From assembly GCA_050261515.1 (NCBI GenBank), contig JBLNDJ010000056.1:1-64000 (forward strand): 64,000 nucleotides of DNA. The letters are read 5' to 3'. Shown piece after piece: positions 32,586-41,231 of the stretch (position 1 is its first letter; every line of letters begins with the position of its first letter). The stretch comes from JBLNDJ01 sp050261515. GTDB lineage: Bacteria > Acidobacteriota > Terriglobia > Bryobacterales > Bryobacteraceae. The notes under the pieces were generated by a model, which searched no databases, was not told where the DNA came from, and was given only the letters and a program-made list of their open reading frames with translations. Made by a program: the position numbers and the translations under genes.

Positions 32586-32911
32586 GAGTCGCCTTCCACT
32601 TTCAATTTTCGAATCCGGCCGGGTGGAGGTGCGGGGAGTGCAGGAAAAGCGGGCTGGAAAAAAAGCGGCGGTGCGGATGGGCGCGCGGTTCGACCGAGGA
32701 GCCGGCCCGGGTGGTATGGACGCGGGCGGGAGTGGCTACGACGGAGTGCCCGAAGTCCTATATCACCGGGGCGAGCATGGCCTGGCTGGAGACGTTCGAG
32801 GCGTGGCGGCGTGGGCATGGGGACGCGGCGGCGCTTCCGGCCCGGATGGTGCAGGCCATGATTTGCCTGGAGAACGAAGTTGCGCAGGAGATGCGGCGTG
32901 GCGCGGAGTGA
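32582..32911 (+). CDS. tail assembly chaperone extension, gpT-like (-1 frame)
   Basis: A 109-residue frame with no good start of its own (first ATG is at ASMAWLE, far inside; a GTG at 32552 would require a 34-bp overlap without an SD). It contains NPAGWRCGECRKSGLEKKRRCGW (three Cys that could bind zinc), CPKSYITGASMAWLETFEAWRRGH and a C-terminal helix QAMICLENEVAQEMRRGAE. Read as the -1 extension of the chaperone, giving a 242-residue GT-type fusion that would link tail tube subunits to the tape measure. Confidence 0.72.
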   Translation: MRVAFHFQFSNPAGWRCGECRKSGLEKKRRCGWARGSTEEPARVVWTRAGVATTECPKSYITGASMAWLETFEAWRRGHGDAAALPARMVQAMICLENEVAQEMRRGAE

Positions 32912-32970
32912 GGGCAAGAGGGGCCGGCCGCGGGCTGGGGGCCCGCCCACCAGAACTACGGAGATAAATC

Positions 32971-33489
32971 GTGGCGACGAATAACACGAGCTGGCTGAAC
33001 GAGGCTCTGGCTGAGGCTGTGAAGCAGGTGAGTGGGCCGTTTCAGGCGAACACGGTAGCCGCGAGCACGCAGGCGGTGCTGGCGGGCGCCGGGGCGAGCT
33101 CGGGCGGGGGCCCGGCGTTGGGGACGATCGGGGATATCGCTTCGCAGGTGCTGGGGAGCGGGCTCGGGATCACGTCGCTGATCGGCGGCCTGGTGCGGCT
33201 GTTCGGGGGCGGGGGCGAGAGCGCTCCGGCGCCCCTGATGGAGTACACGCTGCCGGAATCGCTGAGCTTCGAGGGGCGGGTTTCGCGGGCAGCCGACACG
33301 ACCGAATGGGTGGCGACGCAGGGGTTCCGGACGGGGACTCCCATGCCGGCACCGGCGCAGCAGATCACGGTTCAGGTGAACGCGATGGACAGCAAGTCGT
33401 TCCTCGACCACAGCGACGACATTGCCCGCGCGGTGCGGCAGGCGATGCTGAATTCGCATTCGCTGAACGATGTGGTGAACGACCTATGA
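32971..33489 (+). CDS. very short tape-measure candidate
   Basis: 172 residues from a GTG with SD GGAG 8 nt upstream. It lies exactly where the tape-measure gene should be, after the chaperones and before the distal tail genes. The C-terminus QQITVQVNAMDSKSFLDHSDDIARAVRQAMLNSHSLNDVVNDL matches the C-terminal ends of many tape-measure proteins. The centre is Gly/Ala-rich and hydrophobic (GLGITSLIGGLVRLFGGGG), possibly membrane-active. At this length a lambda-like helix ruler would give a tail only about 25 nm long. A large internal deletion is an alternative. Confidence 0.6.
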   Translation: MATNNTSWLNEALAEAVKQVSGPFQANTVAASTQAVLAGAGASSGGGPALGTIGDIASQVLGSGLGITSLIGGLVRLFGGGGESAPAPLMEYTLPESLSFEGRVSRAADTTEWVATQGFRTGTPMPAPAQQITVQVNAMDSKSFLDHSDDIARAVRQAMLNSHSLNDVVNDL

Positions 33490-33845
33490 GCGCGTTTCCG
33501 AGGTTGAAGACGGGGGCGGTGGCGCAGTATCCGGCGGGGCGGTCGGCAGCGTATTCGACCGACGAGTTCCGATTCCTGGATGGGAGCCGGCAGACGTACA
33601 GGCAGCGCGGGCGCGCGGCGCGACGCTGGGTGATCGAACTCGCGCTGCTCGATGACACCGAGATGAGCGAGCTTTGCGACTTCTTCCAGTCGCAGCAGGG
33701 GCGGTTCGGGACGTTTTCATTCACCGATCCGTGGGATGGGACGGTGTATCCGAATTGTAGTTTCGGCGATGACGAATTGCTGTTGCAGCTCTCCGATGAA
33801 GGACGGGGATCGCTCCGGGTGGTGATCGAGGAGAACAAGGACTGA
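33486..33845 (+). CDS. distal tail protein, DUF2460-like
   Basis: 119 residues: FPRLKTGAVAQYPAGRSAAYSTDEFRFLDGSRQTYRQRGRAARRWVIELALLDDTEMSELCDFFQSQQGRFGTFSFTDPWDGTVYPNCSFGDDELLLQL. The FxQxxxGRFxxFxFxDPWDxxxxxNCxF pattern is that of distal tail / minor tail proteins, including gene transfer agent gp12-like families. ATG overlaps the previous stop (ATGA). It likely forms the ring joining tube and tip. Confidence 0.75.
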   Translation: MSAFPRLKTGAVAQYPAGRSAAYSTDEFRFLDGSRQTYRQRGRAARRWVIELALLDDTEMSELCDFFQSQQGRFGTFSFTDPWDGTVYPNCSFGDDELLLQLSDEGRGSLRVVIEENKD

Positions 33846-34579
33846 TGCTGTATTTTCCGCAGCCGAGCCAGTTTCCGTGCAGGAAGCGCGTGGTGCAGAG
33901 AACCGTCGTGAACGAGGACGCGGGCGGGGGGCGCGTGAAGCTGTTCGATCCGGGCGCGTGCAGGGTGGAGTGGGAGATGGAACTGCGCGGGCTGGCGCTT
34001 CCGGAGTGGGAGGCGATCGATGACTTGTTCGAGAGCGTCGAGGGGAGGCTGGGGTCATTCGGGTTTGTGGATCCGTTCGGGAATCTGCTGCGGTGGAGTG
34101 AGGAGCTGGGGGCGGCGGTCTGGGCGAAAGAAGCCGGAGTTCAGTTGACGGGGGGCGTGGCGGATCCGTTCGGGGGCGTGCGAGCGACCCGGATTAGCGG
34201 AACGGGGCGGGTTACGCAGACGGTGACGGTGCCGGGGTGGTTTCAGTACTGCGTGAGCGCTTATGTGCGAGGGACGGTGACGTTGAGTGCGGGCACCGCG
34301 AGCGCGGTGTTTCCGGCGACGGGGGGATGGCGGCGGGTGGAGTGGACGGTGATGCCGGGGACGCAGGCGGAGGCGGTGACGTTCGGCATAGCGGGGGCGG
34401 GCGCGGAGGTCTACGGGTTGCAGGTGGAGGGGCAGGTGGGGGCTTCGTCGTACAAGAAGACGACGACGGTGGGTGGTTTTTTTGGGAATGCCTATTTTCT
34501 GGATGACGAGTTGCGGATGACGAGCAACTCCCTGGGGGAGTTTTCTTGCAGAGTGCGGGTTGGGGCGAATGCGAGCTGA
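33845..34579 (+). CDS. distal tail protein with carbohydrate-binding-like insertion
   Basis: 244 residues. The N-terminal 80 residues and C-terminal 20 repeat the DUF2460-like scheme (CRVEWEMELRGLALPEWEAIDDLFESVEGRLGSFGFVDPFGNLLRWSEE), a paralogue of the preceding gene. A beta-rich middle (about 100-205, ARVTQTVTVPG-like, SAYVRGTVTLSAGTASAVFPATGGWRRVEWTVMPG) looks like a CBM-type jelly roll. It may mediate surface binding. Start ATG overlaps the upstream stop (TGATG). Confidence 0.65.
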   Translation: MLYFPQPSQFPCRKRVVQRTVVNEDAGGGRVKLFDPGACRVEWEMELRGLALPEWEAIDDLFESVEGRLGSFGFVDPFGNLLRWSEELGAAVWAKEAGVQLTGGVADPFGGVRATRISGTGRVTQTVTVPGWFQYCVSAYVRGTVTLSAGTASAVFPATGGWRRVEWTVMPGTQAEAVTFGIAGAGAEVYGLQVEGQVGASSYKKTTTVGGFFGNAYFLDDELRMTSNSLGEFSCRVRVGANAS

Positions 34580-34582
34580 CCG

Positions 34583-37500
34583 ATGGCGACGATTAGCGAG
34601 TTGAAAGAGCAGAGCATTACCGAGACTCCGCTGCTTCTGTTCGAGTGCGAGTTGGGCTCGGGGGTGGTGGAGCGTTGGAGCACGCAGGCGGTAGACTTCG
34701 AGGGTCACCACTACGATGCACGGGTGATGCGGCACGACCTTTTCGAGATACGGGCGGGGGCAACCGATGGGATTGATTCGGTGGCTCGCGTGTCGCTGTG
34801 GCTGGCGAATGCGGATTCGCGGTTTTCGCAGATCGAGCGGAGTACGGGGTGGAAGGGGAGCAGGGTCACGGTCCGTTTCGTGTTCTTCGATTTGAGGGCG
34901 GGCGTGGCGGCTTCAGAGGCTGCCGTGCTGTTCAAGGGAATAGCGGATGCTCCGGATGAAATCACCGAATCGACATTGCGGCTGACGGTGGTCAACAGCC
35001 TCAATATGCAGCGGGTGCTGCTGCCGGACGTTCGGGTGGAGCGGCGGTGCCCCTGGAAGTTTCCTTCGACGGCGGCGCAGCGGATGGAGGCGGCCGGCGG
35101 CGCCGATGGAAAATACTCTCCGTTTTACAGGTGCGGGTATTCGCCGGACGTGACGGGCGGCGCGGGAACTCGCAACGGCGCGACGGCCTACACGACTTGC
35201 GACCGGACGCGGGAGCAGTGCGCGGCGCGGGGGATGTTTGACGAGGACAGCTCGCACAGGGCGACGCGGCGGTTCGGGGCGATCGAGTTTGTGCCTCCGA
35301 CGACGGTGGTGCGGAGCTATGGCGAGAAGGGGAACCATGTTTCGCAGCCGGTGGAGAACGAGGGGCGGTACAACGACTTCGTCCCGCTGGTGTATGGGAC
35401 GGCGTGGTACAAGCCTCCGATCGTGTTTTCGAAGAACGATGGGAATTTGACGCGCATGGATGTGCTGCTGGGGATGGGCGAGATCCAGGGCGTGATCAAG
35501 GTGCTGGTGAACGATATCGATATCCCGGCCGGCGTGAGCGGCAAGAACATGACGGCGACGGGGTGGTTCAACGTCGTGACGCTCGGAGGACGAACGGGGT
35601 CGTTCAACGCGGAGTACGTGGATTCGAGCGGGAAGGCGCTGGGCGATCCGTACGGCAGCATGGCGGTGCTGAACGTGGTGGTGCCGAATCGCGTGAACGA
35701 CGGGCGGAGCCTCCCGGACGTGCAGGTGCTCGTCGAGGGGTTGAAGCTCGAGCGGTTCGACTTGAACGGGGCATCGCTCGGCGAAAGCTTCACGAACAAC
35801 ACGGCGTGGGTGCTGCTGGATGTTTTGCGGCGATGCGGGTGGCGGATCTCCGATATAGACACGGGGAGCTTTGCGCAGGCGGCGGCGTATTGCGGGGAGC
35901 TGATTTCGGCTCGCGACGCGCATGGCAACCAAATCGATATCCCGCGGTTTCAGTGCAACCTGGTATTGCGGAAGCGGCGGACGGCGGCGGACGTGATCCG
36001 CGGGATACGCAACTCGGCCAGGCTGTTTCTGACTTACGGGCTGGGCGGGCGGTTGGCTCTGAAGGTGGAAAATACGCGGGCGATCGAGGGCATCGCGTAC
36101 GAGTTCGGCGACGGCACCGATGGGTTGTCAGGGATTCTGCGCGAGGCGAACGGGGCGCCTTCGATCCGGGTGTTCACGCTGAGCACGGCGGAGACTCCGA
36201 ACCGGTTGACGGTGGAGTTTCAGGACGCCTTCAACGAGTACCAGCAGGACAGCCTGTCGATCGTGGATGTGGACGACACGCTGAAAGCCGGGCAGGAGAT
36301 CAGCCTGGCGCTTCCGGCGCTTGGGATTCCGAACTTCAACCAGGCGGCGCGGATCGCACGGTTCCAGTTGGACAAATCGATTGCCGGAAACACGTACGTG
36401 GAGTTCGAGACGAGCGTGCGCGGGCTGGGGCTGAAGCCTGGCGATCTGATCACCGTCACGTATTTGAAAGAAGGCTTCGACCGGCAGCCGTTCCGGATTT
36501 TGGGGGTGTCGCCGGGGATGAATTACAGGACGGCGCGCATCACGGCGCAGATTCACGATGACGGGTGGTATAGCGACAGCAATGCCGATCCGTTTGCGAG
36601 CGGGAGCGCGGGGCGGCAGCAGGGGTATGGGATCGGAATACCGCGTCCGCTGGCGGGCAAGGTGCGGGACGAGTACGGCGATGCGCAGCTCGGGGTGGTG
36701 GAGTCGGCGAGCGCCGGGGCGGATGGGACGACGCACGTGAACCTGGCGGTGGATTTCGAGCCGCCGCGGCAGCCGGCTGCGGTGGGGCTCGGGACTCCGG
36801 TGGTCAGCCTGGCGGCGCATACGGATGCGTATGGCGGGTCGCTCGCGGGCAGCGAGACCTTTTACTACGCGGTGACGGCGGGTGATGCCAGTGGGCAGGA
36901 GAGCGGGTTGTCGTTCGTGGTGAGGGCGACGATTCCGGCGGGGACGAATTCGAATTCGGTGACGCTCAGCGGGTTGAGCTTCCCGAGCGATGCGACGTGC
37001 TTCCATGTGTATCGCGGCGCGAATCCATCGCAGCTTCTGCGCATCGCTCACGGCGTGGCGATTGCGGGTTCGTTCACGGATACGGGGCTCGCCGCGGAGC
37101 TTGTTCCTCCTCCGGATGCCAATTACGACCACGTGAATATGTACTGGCGCCTTGAGATGCAGCCGGAGAACGCGGTGACGGCGCATGGTGCGAATTTCGT
37201 GGGGAACGACACGCTAGGGATGTCTCCGAACGCGTATCGCGGGACGACGGTGCGGATCACGCGGGGCAAGGGCGCGGGACAGGAACGGACGATCACGGGC
37301 AACGACGCTACGACGCTGACGGTTGGGGCGAAGTGGGCCGTGGAGCCGGACGAGACGTCCTGGTTCGTGGTGGCCGAGGCGGGGTGGCACTTCGGCGCGG
37401 CGGGAAGTTGCGGGCCACTGGAATTCGAGGTGCCGAACCGGGTGGGCGCCACGGTCCATGTGTGCGGAAGGGCGGCGAACGTGCATGACAGGGAATGCGC

Positions 37501-38461
37501 ATATGAGTTGAGTCCGGTGACGCGGCGGCGGATCACGGGGGACGGGGCGGCGCTCGATACAGGCGTTGCCGGCAGGCCGGTGTTCGGATTGACGACAAGC
37601 CACCGGGGGGAGATATCGCTCGCGACGGTGGCGTTCGAGGAGTTGACGAATACGCGGACGATCACGTCGGGGACGCTGACGCTGCACTACTGGAACGAGC
37701 TGGCGGGACCTTCGCACGTGCTGCTCAATGCGGACGTGGGGGCGGAGGATACGACGATCGATCTAGCGGTGGCGGGGACGGCAGTGGCGGGGGATTACAT
37801 TCAGATCGACGCGGAGGTCCTCAGGGTTGAGAGCGTGTTGAACGGGGGGATGCGGTACGGGGTCGCTCGCGGCGCGCAGGGCAGCACGGCAGCGGAGCAT
37901 CCGGCGGAGGCGGTCGTTTACCCATTAAGCACGAGCACGGTCATCATTCCGTTCGCGAAGGATTTCTTTGGCAGTCCGTCGAGCGGGAACTTCAGCTACA
38001 CGACGCTGTTGCCGGATGCCCGGGTGGCGAGCGCGGAGTTGTTTGTCACGAACGCGAAGGGGAACAGCGAGACGGGCTTCGCCTGCTTCACGGAGACGAC
38101 CGACGGCGGGCTGCGGACGCTTTCGGGCGGGCAGTTCTCGATCCAGGTGGAAGGGTATCTGGCGGCGGAGGCGGCCGCGGCGCCGCCGGTGGTGGTGCAG
38201 GATACGCACTCGGTGCGGGACATCTCCGCGATCGTGGCGGAGGCTCCGACGGGCGGACCGGTAGAGCTGGATTTGCGGCAGAACGGCGGGTTGTACTGCC
38301 ACCTGACAATTCCGGCGGACAGGACGTATTCGGACGTGGTGAAGGGTTTCGGGCTGCCGCCGCTCCAGGCGAACGCACGGCTGACGCTCGACATCGTTTC
38401 GGTCCCGGGGTCGAACGAGGCCAGGCCGGGACGCGACCTGACGGTCACGATCCGACTGTAG
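34583..38461 (+). CDS. tail tip hub with gpL-like four-Cys domain
   Basis: 1292 residues. Residues 1-240 form a gpL/DUF2163-like domain with Cys156 (RRCPWKF), Cys184 (YRCGYSPD), Cys206 (TTCDRTR) and Cys213 (EQCAARG). Lambda gpL holds a [4Fe-4S] cluster with four Cys of nearly the same spacing over the last three. Residues about 250-700 are hub-like (FVPLVYGTAWYKPPIVF, VLLDVLRRCGWRISDID, ADVIRGIRNSARLFLTYG, LKPGDLITVTYLKEGFDRQPFRIL) as in gpJ-type central hubs. Residues about 735-860 add a FN3-like domain, and the C-terminus beta-rich fibre modules. The product is a fusion of genes that are separate in lambda. Confidence 0.75.
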   Translation: MATISELKEQSITETPLLLFECELGSGVVERWSTQAVDFEGHHYDARVMRHDLFEIRAGATDGIDSVARVSLWLANADSRFSQIERSTGWKGSRVTVRFVFFDLRAGVAASEAAVLFKGIADAPDEITESTLRLTVVNSLNMQRVLLPDVRVERRCPWKFPSTAAQRMEAAGGADGKYSPFYRCGYSPDVTGGAGTRNGATAYTTCDRTREQCAARGMFDEDSSHRATRRFGAIEFVPPTTVVRSYGEKGNHVSQPVENEGRYNDFVPLVYGTAWYKPPIVFSKNDGNLTRMDVLLGMGEIQGVIKVLVNDIDIPAGVSGKNMTATGWFNVVTLGGRTGSFNAEYVDSSGKALGDPYGSMAVLNVVVPNRVNDGRSLPDVQVLVEGLKLERFDLNGASLGESFTNNTAWVLLDVLRRCGWRISDIDTGSFAQAAAYCGELISARDAHGNQIDIPRFQCNLVLRKRRTAADVIRGIRNSARLFLTYGLGGRLALKVENTRAIEGIAYEFGDGTDGLSGILREANGAPSIRVFTLSTAETPNRLTVEFQDAFNEYQQDSLSIVDVDDTLKAGQEISLALPALGIPNFNQAARIARFQLDKSIAGNTYVEFETSVRGLGLKPGDLITVTYLKEGFDRQPFRILGVSPGMNYRTARITAQIHDDGWYSDSNADPFASGSAGRQQGYGIGIPRPLAGKVRDEYGDAQLGVVESASAGADGTTHVNLAVDFEPPRQPAAVGLGTPVVSLAAHTDAYGGSLAGSETFYYAVTAGDASGQESGLSFVVRATIPAGTNSNSVTLSGLSFPSDATCFHVYRGANPSQLLRIAHGVAIAGSFTDTGLAAELVPPPDANYDHVNMYWRLEMQPENAVTAHGANFVGNDTLGMSPNAYRGTTVRITRGKGAGQERTITGNDATTLTVGAKWAVEPDETSWFVVAEAGWHFGAAGSCGPLEFEVPNRVGATVHVCGRAANVHDRECAYELSPVTRRRITGDGAALDTGVAGRPVFGLTTSHRGEISLATVAFEELTNTRTITSGTLTLHYWNELAGPSHVLLNADVGAEDTTIDLAVAGTAVAGDYIQIDAEVLRVESVLNGGMRYGVARGAQGSTAAEHPAEAVVYPLSTSTVIIPFAKDFFGSPSSGNFSYTTLLPDARVASAELFVTNAKGNSETGFACFTETTDGGLRTLSGGQFSIQVEGYLAAEAAAAPPVVVQDTHSVRDISAIVAEAPTGGPVELDLRQNGGLYCHLTIPADRTYSDVVKGFGLPPLQANARLTLDIVSVPGSNEARPGRDLTVTIRL

Positions 38462-38471
38462 GGGCGCGAGC

Positions 38472-41204
38472 ATGGCGGAGACGCTTCAAAAGCTGCGCCC
38501 GGACCGCGACCTGCAATGTTATTTTCAGCAGCCGTCGGCCGTTGCCGCGCTGAGCGAGACGAAGGCGGACGGGTTCGTCGTCTCGGGGAGCTGGCGGCAG
38601 CAGTTCGACTGGGCGGTGATCGAGTGGAGCCGCGACAACACGTTCGAGCATCCGGCGTTCCGCTACCTTCCCGATGGAGACCTGAGCGGTCTCGAACTCA
38701 CCTACGAAGAGACGCGCGAGAATTGCATCCCAATGGATTGCGATTTGTGGCCGACGGTGGAGTGGCCGTATTTGCGCATCTGGACAGAGGGGGCGGCGCT
38801 GCCCCGGCTGGTGAAGCTGCTCGATTACGCCACACCGATCGGGGGGGCGGCGACGGCGGCATCAGTCGAGTTCGAGCTGGGGGGGACGGCGACGGCGGGC
38901 GATTACGTCGGGCTGGCGTGGCTCACCGAGCAGTACAACTACTGTTTGAATCCTTCCGATTCGATTGAGTCCGCGGTGGGCTGGCTCGCGCAAATCATCA
39001 ACGCTGCGCCGGCGGCGACGATGACGGCGGAGGCGGCGGGCAGGCGGATCAGGCTCACGGCAAAGACGGCGGGCGCGAATTGGAACCGGGTGGGGGTGTA
39101 CGGGTTCGTATCGGACGCGCGGACGGAACACTGGTCGCCGTGGTGGGGAATCTGCGGCGGCGGGTCTTCGCCTACGAAGTGGCGCGTGCATCTGGACTTC
39201 GACAATCTGCGGGACAAGGATGGCGCGACGATTCCGGTTGCGGAGATGCGGAACGTCCGGAAGATGCGGTGGACATACGCGGCGGGGTGGCAGGACGGGG
39301 AGTTCGCACGATCCGAGTTTGCCGTTCGGGTGAGCAACTGGACGGTGACGGGGACGGGCCGGGAGTACAGGGTTGCGGGGCCGGCGAGCCGGCGGATCGA
39401 GGACGATGGGACCGGGATCGTTTACTCGCCGGCGGGCGCGTGGACGGCGGTAAAAGGGCCGTATAACTACTCGGGTGGATCGTATCATCTGGCGGCGGCT
39501 GTGGGCGCGCGGATGGTTTGCACGTACAGGGCGTCGGGGGTGCACTCGCTATACCTCGGGACGCAGAAGGTGGACGGGGGCGCGCAGGTTTGCGTGACGG
39601 TGGATGGAGCGGCCGCAGGAACGTTCAACCTGAGGCTGGCGCTCGAGGATCCGCGGGTCCGGATTCCGCTCGGGGAGTGCGGCGCCGGGATGCACACGGT
39701 TGCAGTGGAGGTTGTGGAGGAGGGCCGGTTCTACTTCGATTTTCTGGAACTGGCGGTTCCTTCGGCGACGCTGCCCGCGATTCAGCCGGACGCGAAGATG
39801 AGCCTGGCGACGGACTGGGACACGGAGCATTCGATTTGCCTGGCGCCGGAGCGGACGGCGTGGATGATCGATTCGCTCGGGTTTCGCGGGCGGGTGAATC
39901 ACTATGTTGGGGCGCTGTGGTTTTACGAGCTGGCGCGGGTGGGGCACGAGTATGCGTCGGCGCAGATCGAGTTTGTGGGGACGCCGGAGTTCGGGGGGCA
40001 TCCTCCACGGACGGAGATTTCGTTTGCGCGGGCTGAGGCGCCGAACGAGAAGACGGTCCTGACGCACGTGCATTACGCCGGCGATACGGCAGAGACGGTG
40101 GCCAAGGCGTTCGAGATGGAGATCAACCGCGGGTCGTCGTCGGTGCGGGCTCGGGCGGTGGGGGCGGTGCTGACGGTCTGGTCGCGGACGATGGGCGCGG
40201 ACGGAAACCATGTGCTCATCGAGGCGACTCCGGCGGCGGGGGCGTACCGGGCTGTGGTGAGCGGCCCGGCTCTTTCGGGCGGCAAGGACGGGGCCTGGCG
40301 CACGGACCTTCAGGCGACGCCGCGACTAAATCGCGCGGCTCGGGACTGGAGCCGGAGTTTCTTCGCGGCGCTGAAGGCTCGCGGGCTCGACGCGGTGGCG
40401 GCCCTGAGTATGGAACTGCGGGATGCGGACCCGTCGGTGGAGACGGGGATCGCGCAGCGGTGTCCGGCGGGGGACGCGGTGGTGGTGTCGACGCCGGCGG
40501 TGCAGACGAATTTCTCTCCGGTGAGCGTGGCGTTCTGGCGGGAGGCGTATCGGGACCTGGCGCGGACGATGGTCGATGCGGGGATGCGGCCTTATCTTCA
40601 GTTCGGCGAGGTGCAGTGGTGGTACTTTCGGGATGCCCGGTCGGGGATGCCGTTTTACGATGCCTATACGCAAGACTCGTTCCTGGCGGTGTATGGGCGC
40701 CCGATGCGGGTCATCGAGAATGAGCTGGCGTCGCCGGCGGACTTTCCGGAGGAGGCCGAGTTTCTGCCGACGCTGATCGGAGCGTTCACGAACGCGGTAA
40801 TGACGTATGTGCGGGGCACGTTTCCGGAGTGCCGGTTCGAGGTGCTGTATCCGCTGGACGTGAACGAGAGCGCGCTCAACCGCGCGGTGAATTATCCGGC
40901 TGCGGATTGGACACCGGCGGTTTTGGATTGCCTCAAGACGGAAAGCTTCAATTACACGTACTCGCGGAATTTGAACAAGTGCATGGAGTCCATTACGGCT
41001 CCGTTCGCGCGGGGGTTTCCGCGGGCGAAAAGCGCGCACCTGGTGGGGATCAGCGATCCGACGACGCCCTGGAAAAAAGAGGCGCGCATGGCGCGGGGCG
41101 AGGGGGTCGAGTCGGTGGTGCTGTTTGCGCTCGACCAGTTCTGCCTGGTGGGGCACGCGGCTCCGCTCGACGCGGGCGCGCGGCGGAGTTTGTTTCAGGG
41201 ATAG
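38472..41204 (+). CDS. tail tip protein with C-terminal TIM-barrel-like domain
   Basis: 910 residues. The N-terminal 450 residues are beta-rich with Trp-rich adhesion-like stretches (WGICGGGSSPTKWRVHLDFDNLRDKDGA, YHLAAAVGARMVCTYRASGVHSLYLGTQKVDGGAQVCVTVDG: a CBM-like jelly roll). From about 615 a barrel-like region follows: RDWSRSFFAALKARGLDAVAALSMELRD, FWREAYRDLARTMVDAGMRPYLQFGEVQWWYF (possible acidic catalytic residue in GEVQWW), VLYPLDVNESALNRAVNYP. TIM-barrel domains also occur in tail proteins of Rhodobacter gene transfer agents. Enzymatic activity is uncertain. It is the last gene of the structural cluster. Confidence 0.65.
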   Translation: MAETLQKLRPDRDLQCYFQQPSAVAALSETKADGFVVSGSWRQQFDWAVIEWSRDNTFEHPAFRYLPDGDLSGLELTYEETRENCIPMDCDLWPTVEWPYLRIWTEGAALPRLVKLLDYATPIGGAATAASVEFELGGTATAGDYVGLAWLTEQYNYCLNPSDSIESAVGWLAQIINAAPAATMTAEAAGRRIRLTAKTAGANWNRVGVYGFVSDARTEHWSPWWGICGGGSSPTKWRVHLDFDNLRDKDGATIPVAEMRNVRKMRWTYAAGWQDGEFARSEFAVRVSNWTVTGTGREYRVAGPASRRIEDDGTGIVYSPAGAWTAVKGPYNYSGGSYHLAAAVGARMVCTYRASGVHSLYLGTQKVDGGAQVCVTVDGAAAGTFNLRLALEDPRVRIPLGECGAGMHTVAVEVVEEGRFYFDFLELAVPSATLPAIQPDAKMSLATDWDTEHSICLAPERTAWMIDSLGFRGRVNHYVGALWFYELARVGHEYASAQIEFVGTPEFGGHPPRTEISFARAEAPNEKTVLTHVHYAGDTAETVAKAFEMEINRGSSSVRARAVGAVLTVWSRTMGADGNHVLIEATPAAGAYRAVVSGPALSGGKDGAWRTDLQATPRLNRAARDWSRSFFAALKARGLDAVAALSMELRDADPSVETGIAQRCPAGDAVVVSTPAVQTNFSPVSVAFWREAYRDLARTMVDAGMRPYLQFGEVQWWYFRDARSGMPFYDAYTQDSFLAVYGRPMRVIENELASPADFPEEAEFLPTLIGAFTNAVMTYVRGTFPECRFEVLYPLDVNESALNRAVNYPAADWTPAVLDCLKTESFNYTYSRNLNKCMESITAPFARGFPRAKSAHLVGISDPTTPWKKEARMARGEGVESVVLFALDQFCLVGHAAPLDAGARRSLFQG

Positions 41205-41208
41205 GGCT

Positions 41209-41228
41209 CTCACATAGAATTATGTGAG
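41209..41228. promoter_or_regulatory. perfect 8-bp palindrome before GH36 gene
   Basis: CTCACATA-GAAT-TATGTGAG is a perfect inverted repeat with a 4-base centre, 3 bp before the ATG at 41232 and 4 bp after the tail gene stop. It could be an operator for the downstream sugar gene or an RNA stem hiding its start site. No T-run follows, so it is not a standard terminator. Confidence 0.45.
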
Positions 41229-41231
41229 GCT

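Noticed and set aside
32552..32911. Independent GTG start for the second tail chaperone frame
   Set aside because: No SD precedes it and it would overlap the first gene by 34 bp; the slippery heptamer explains the arrangement better.
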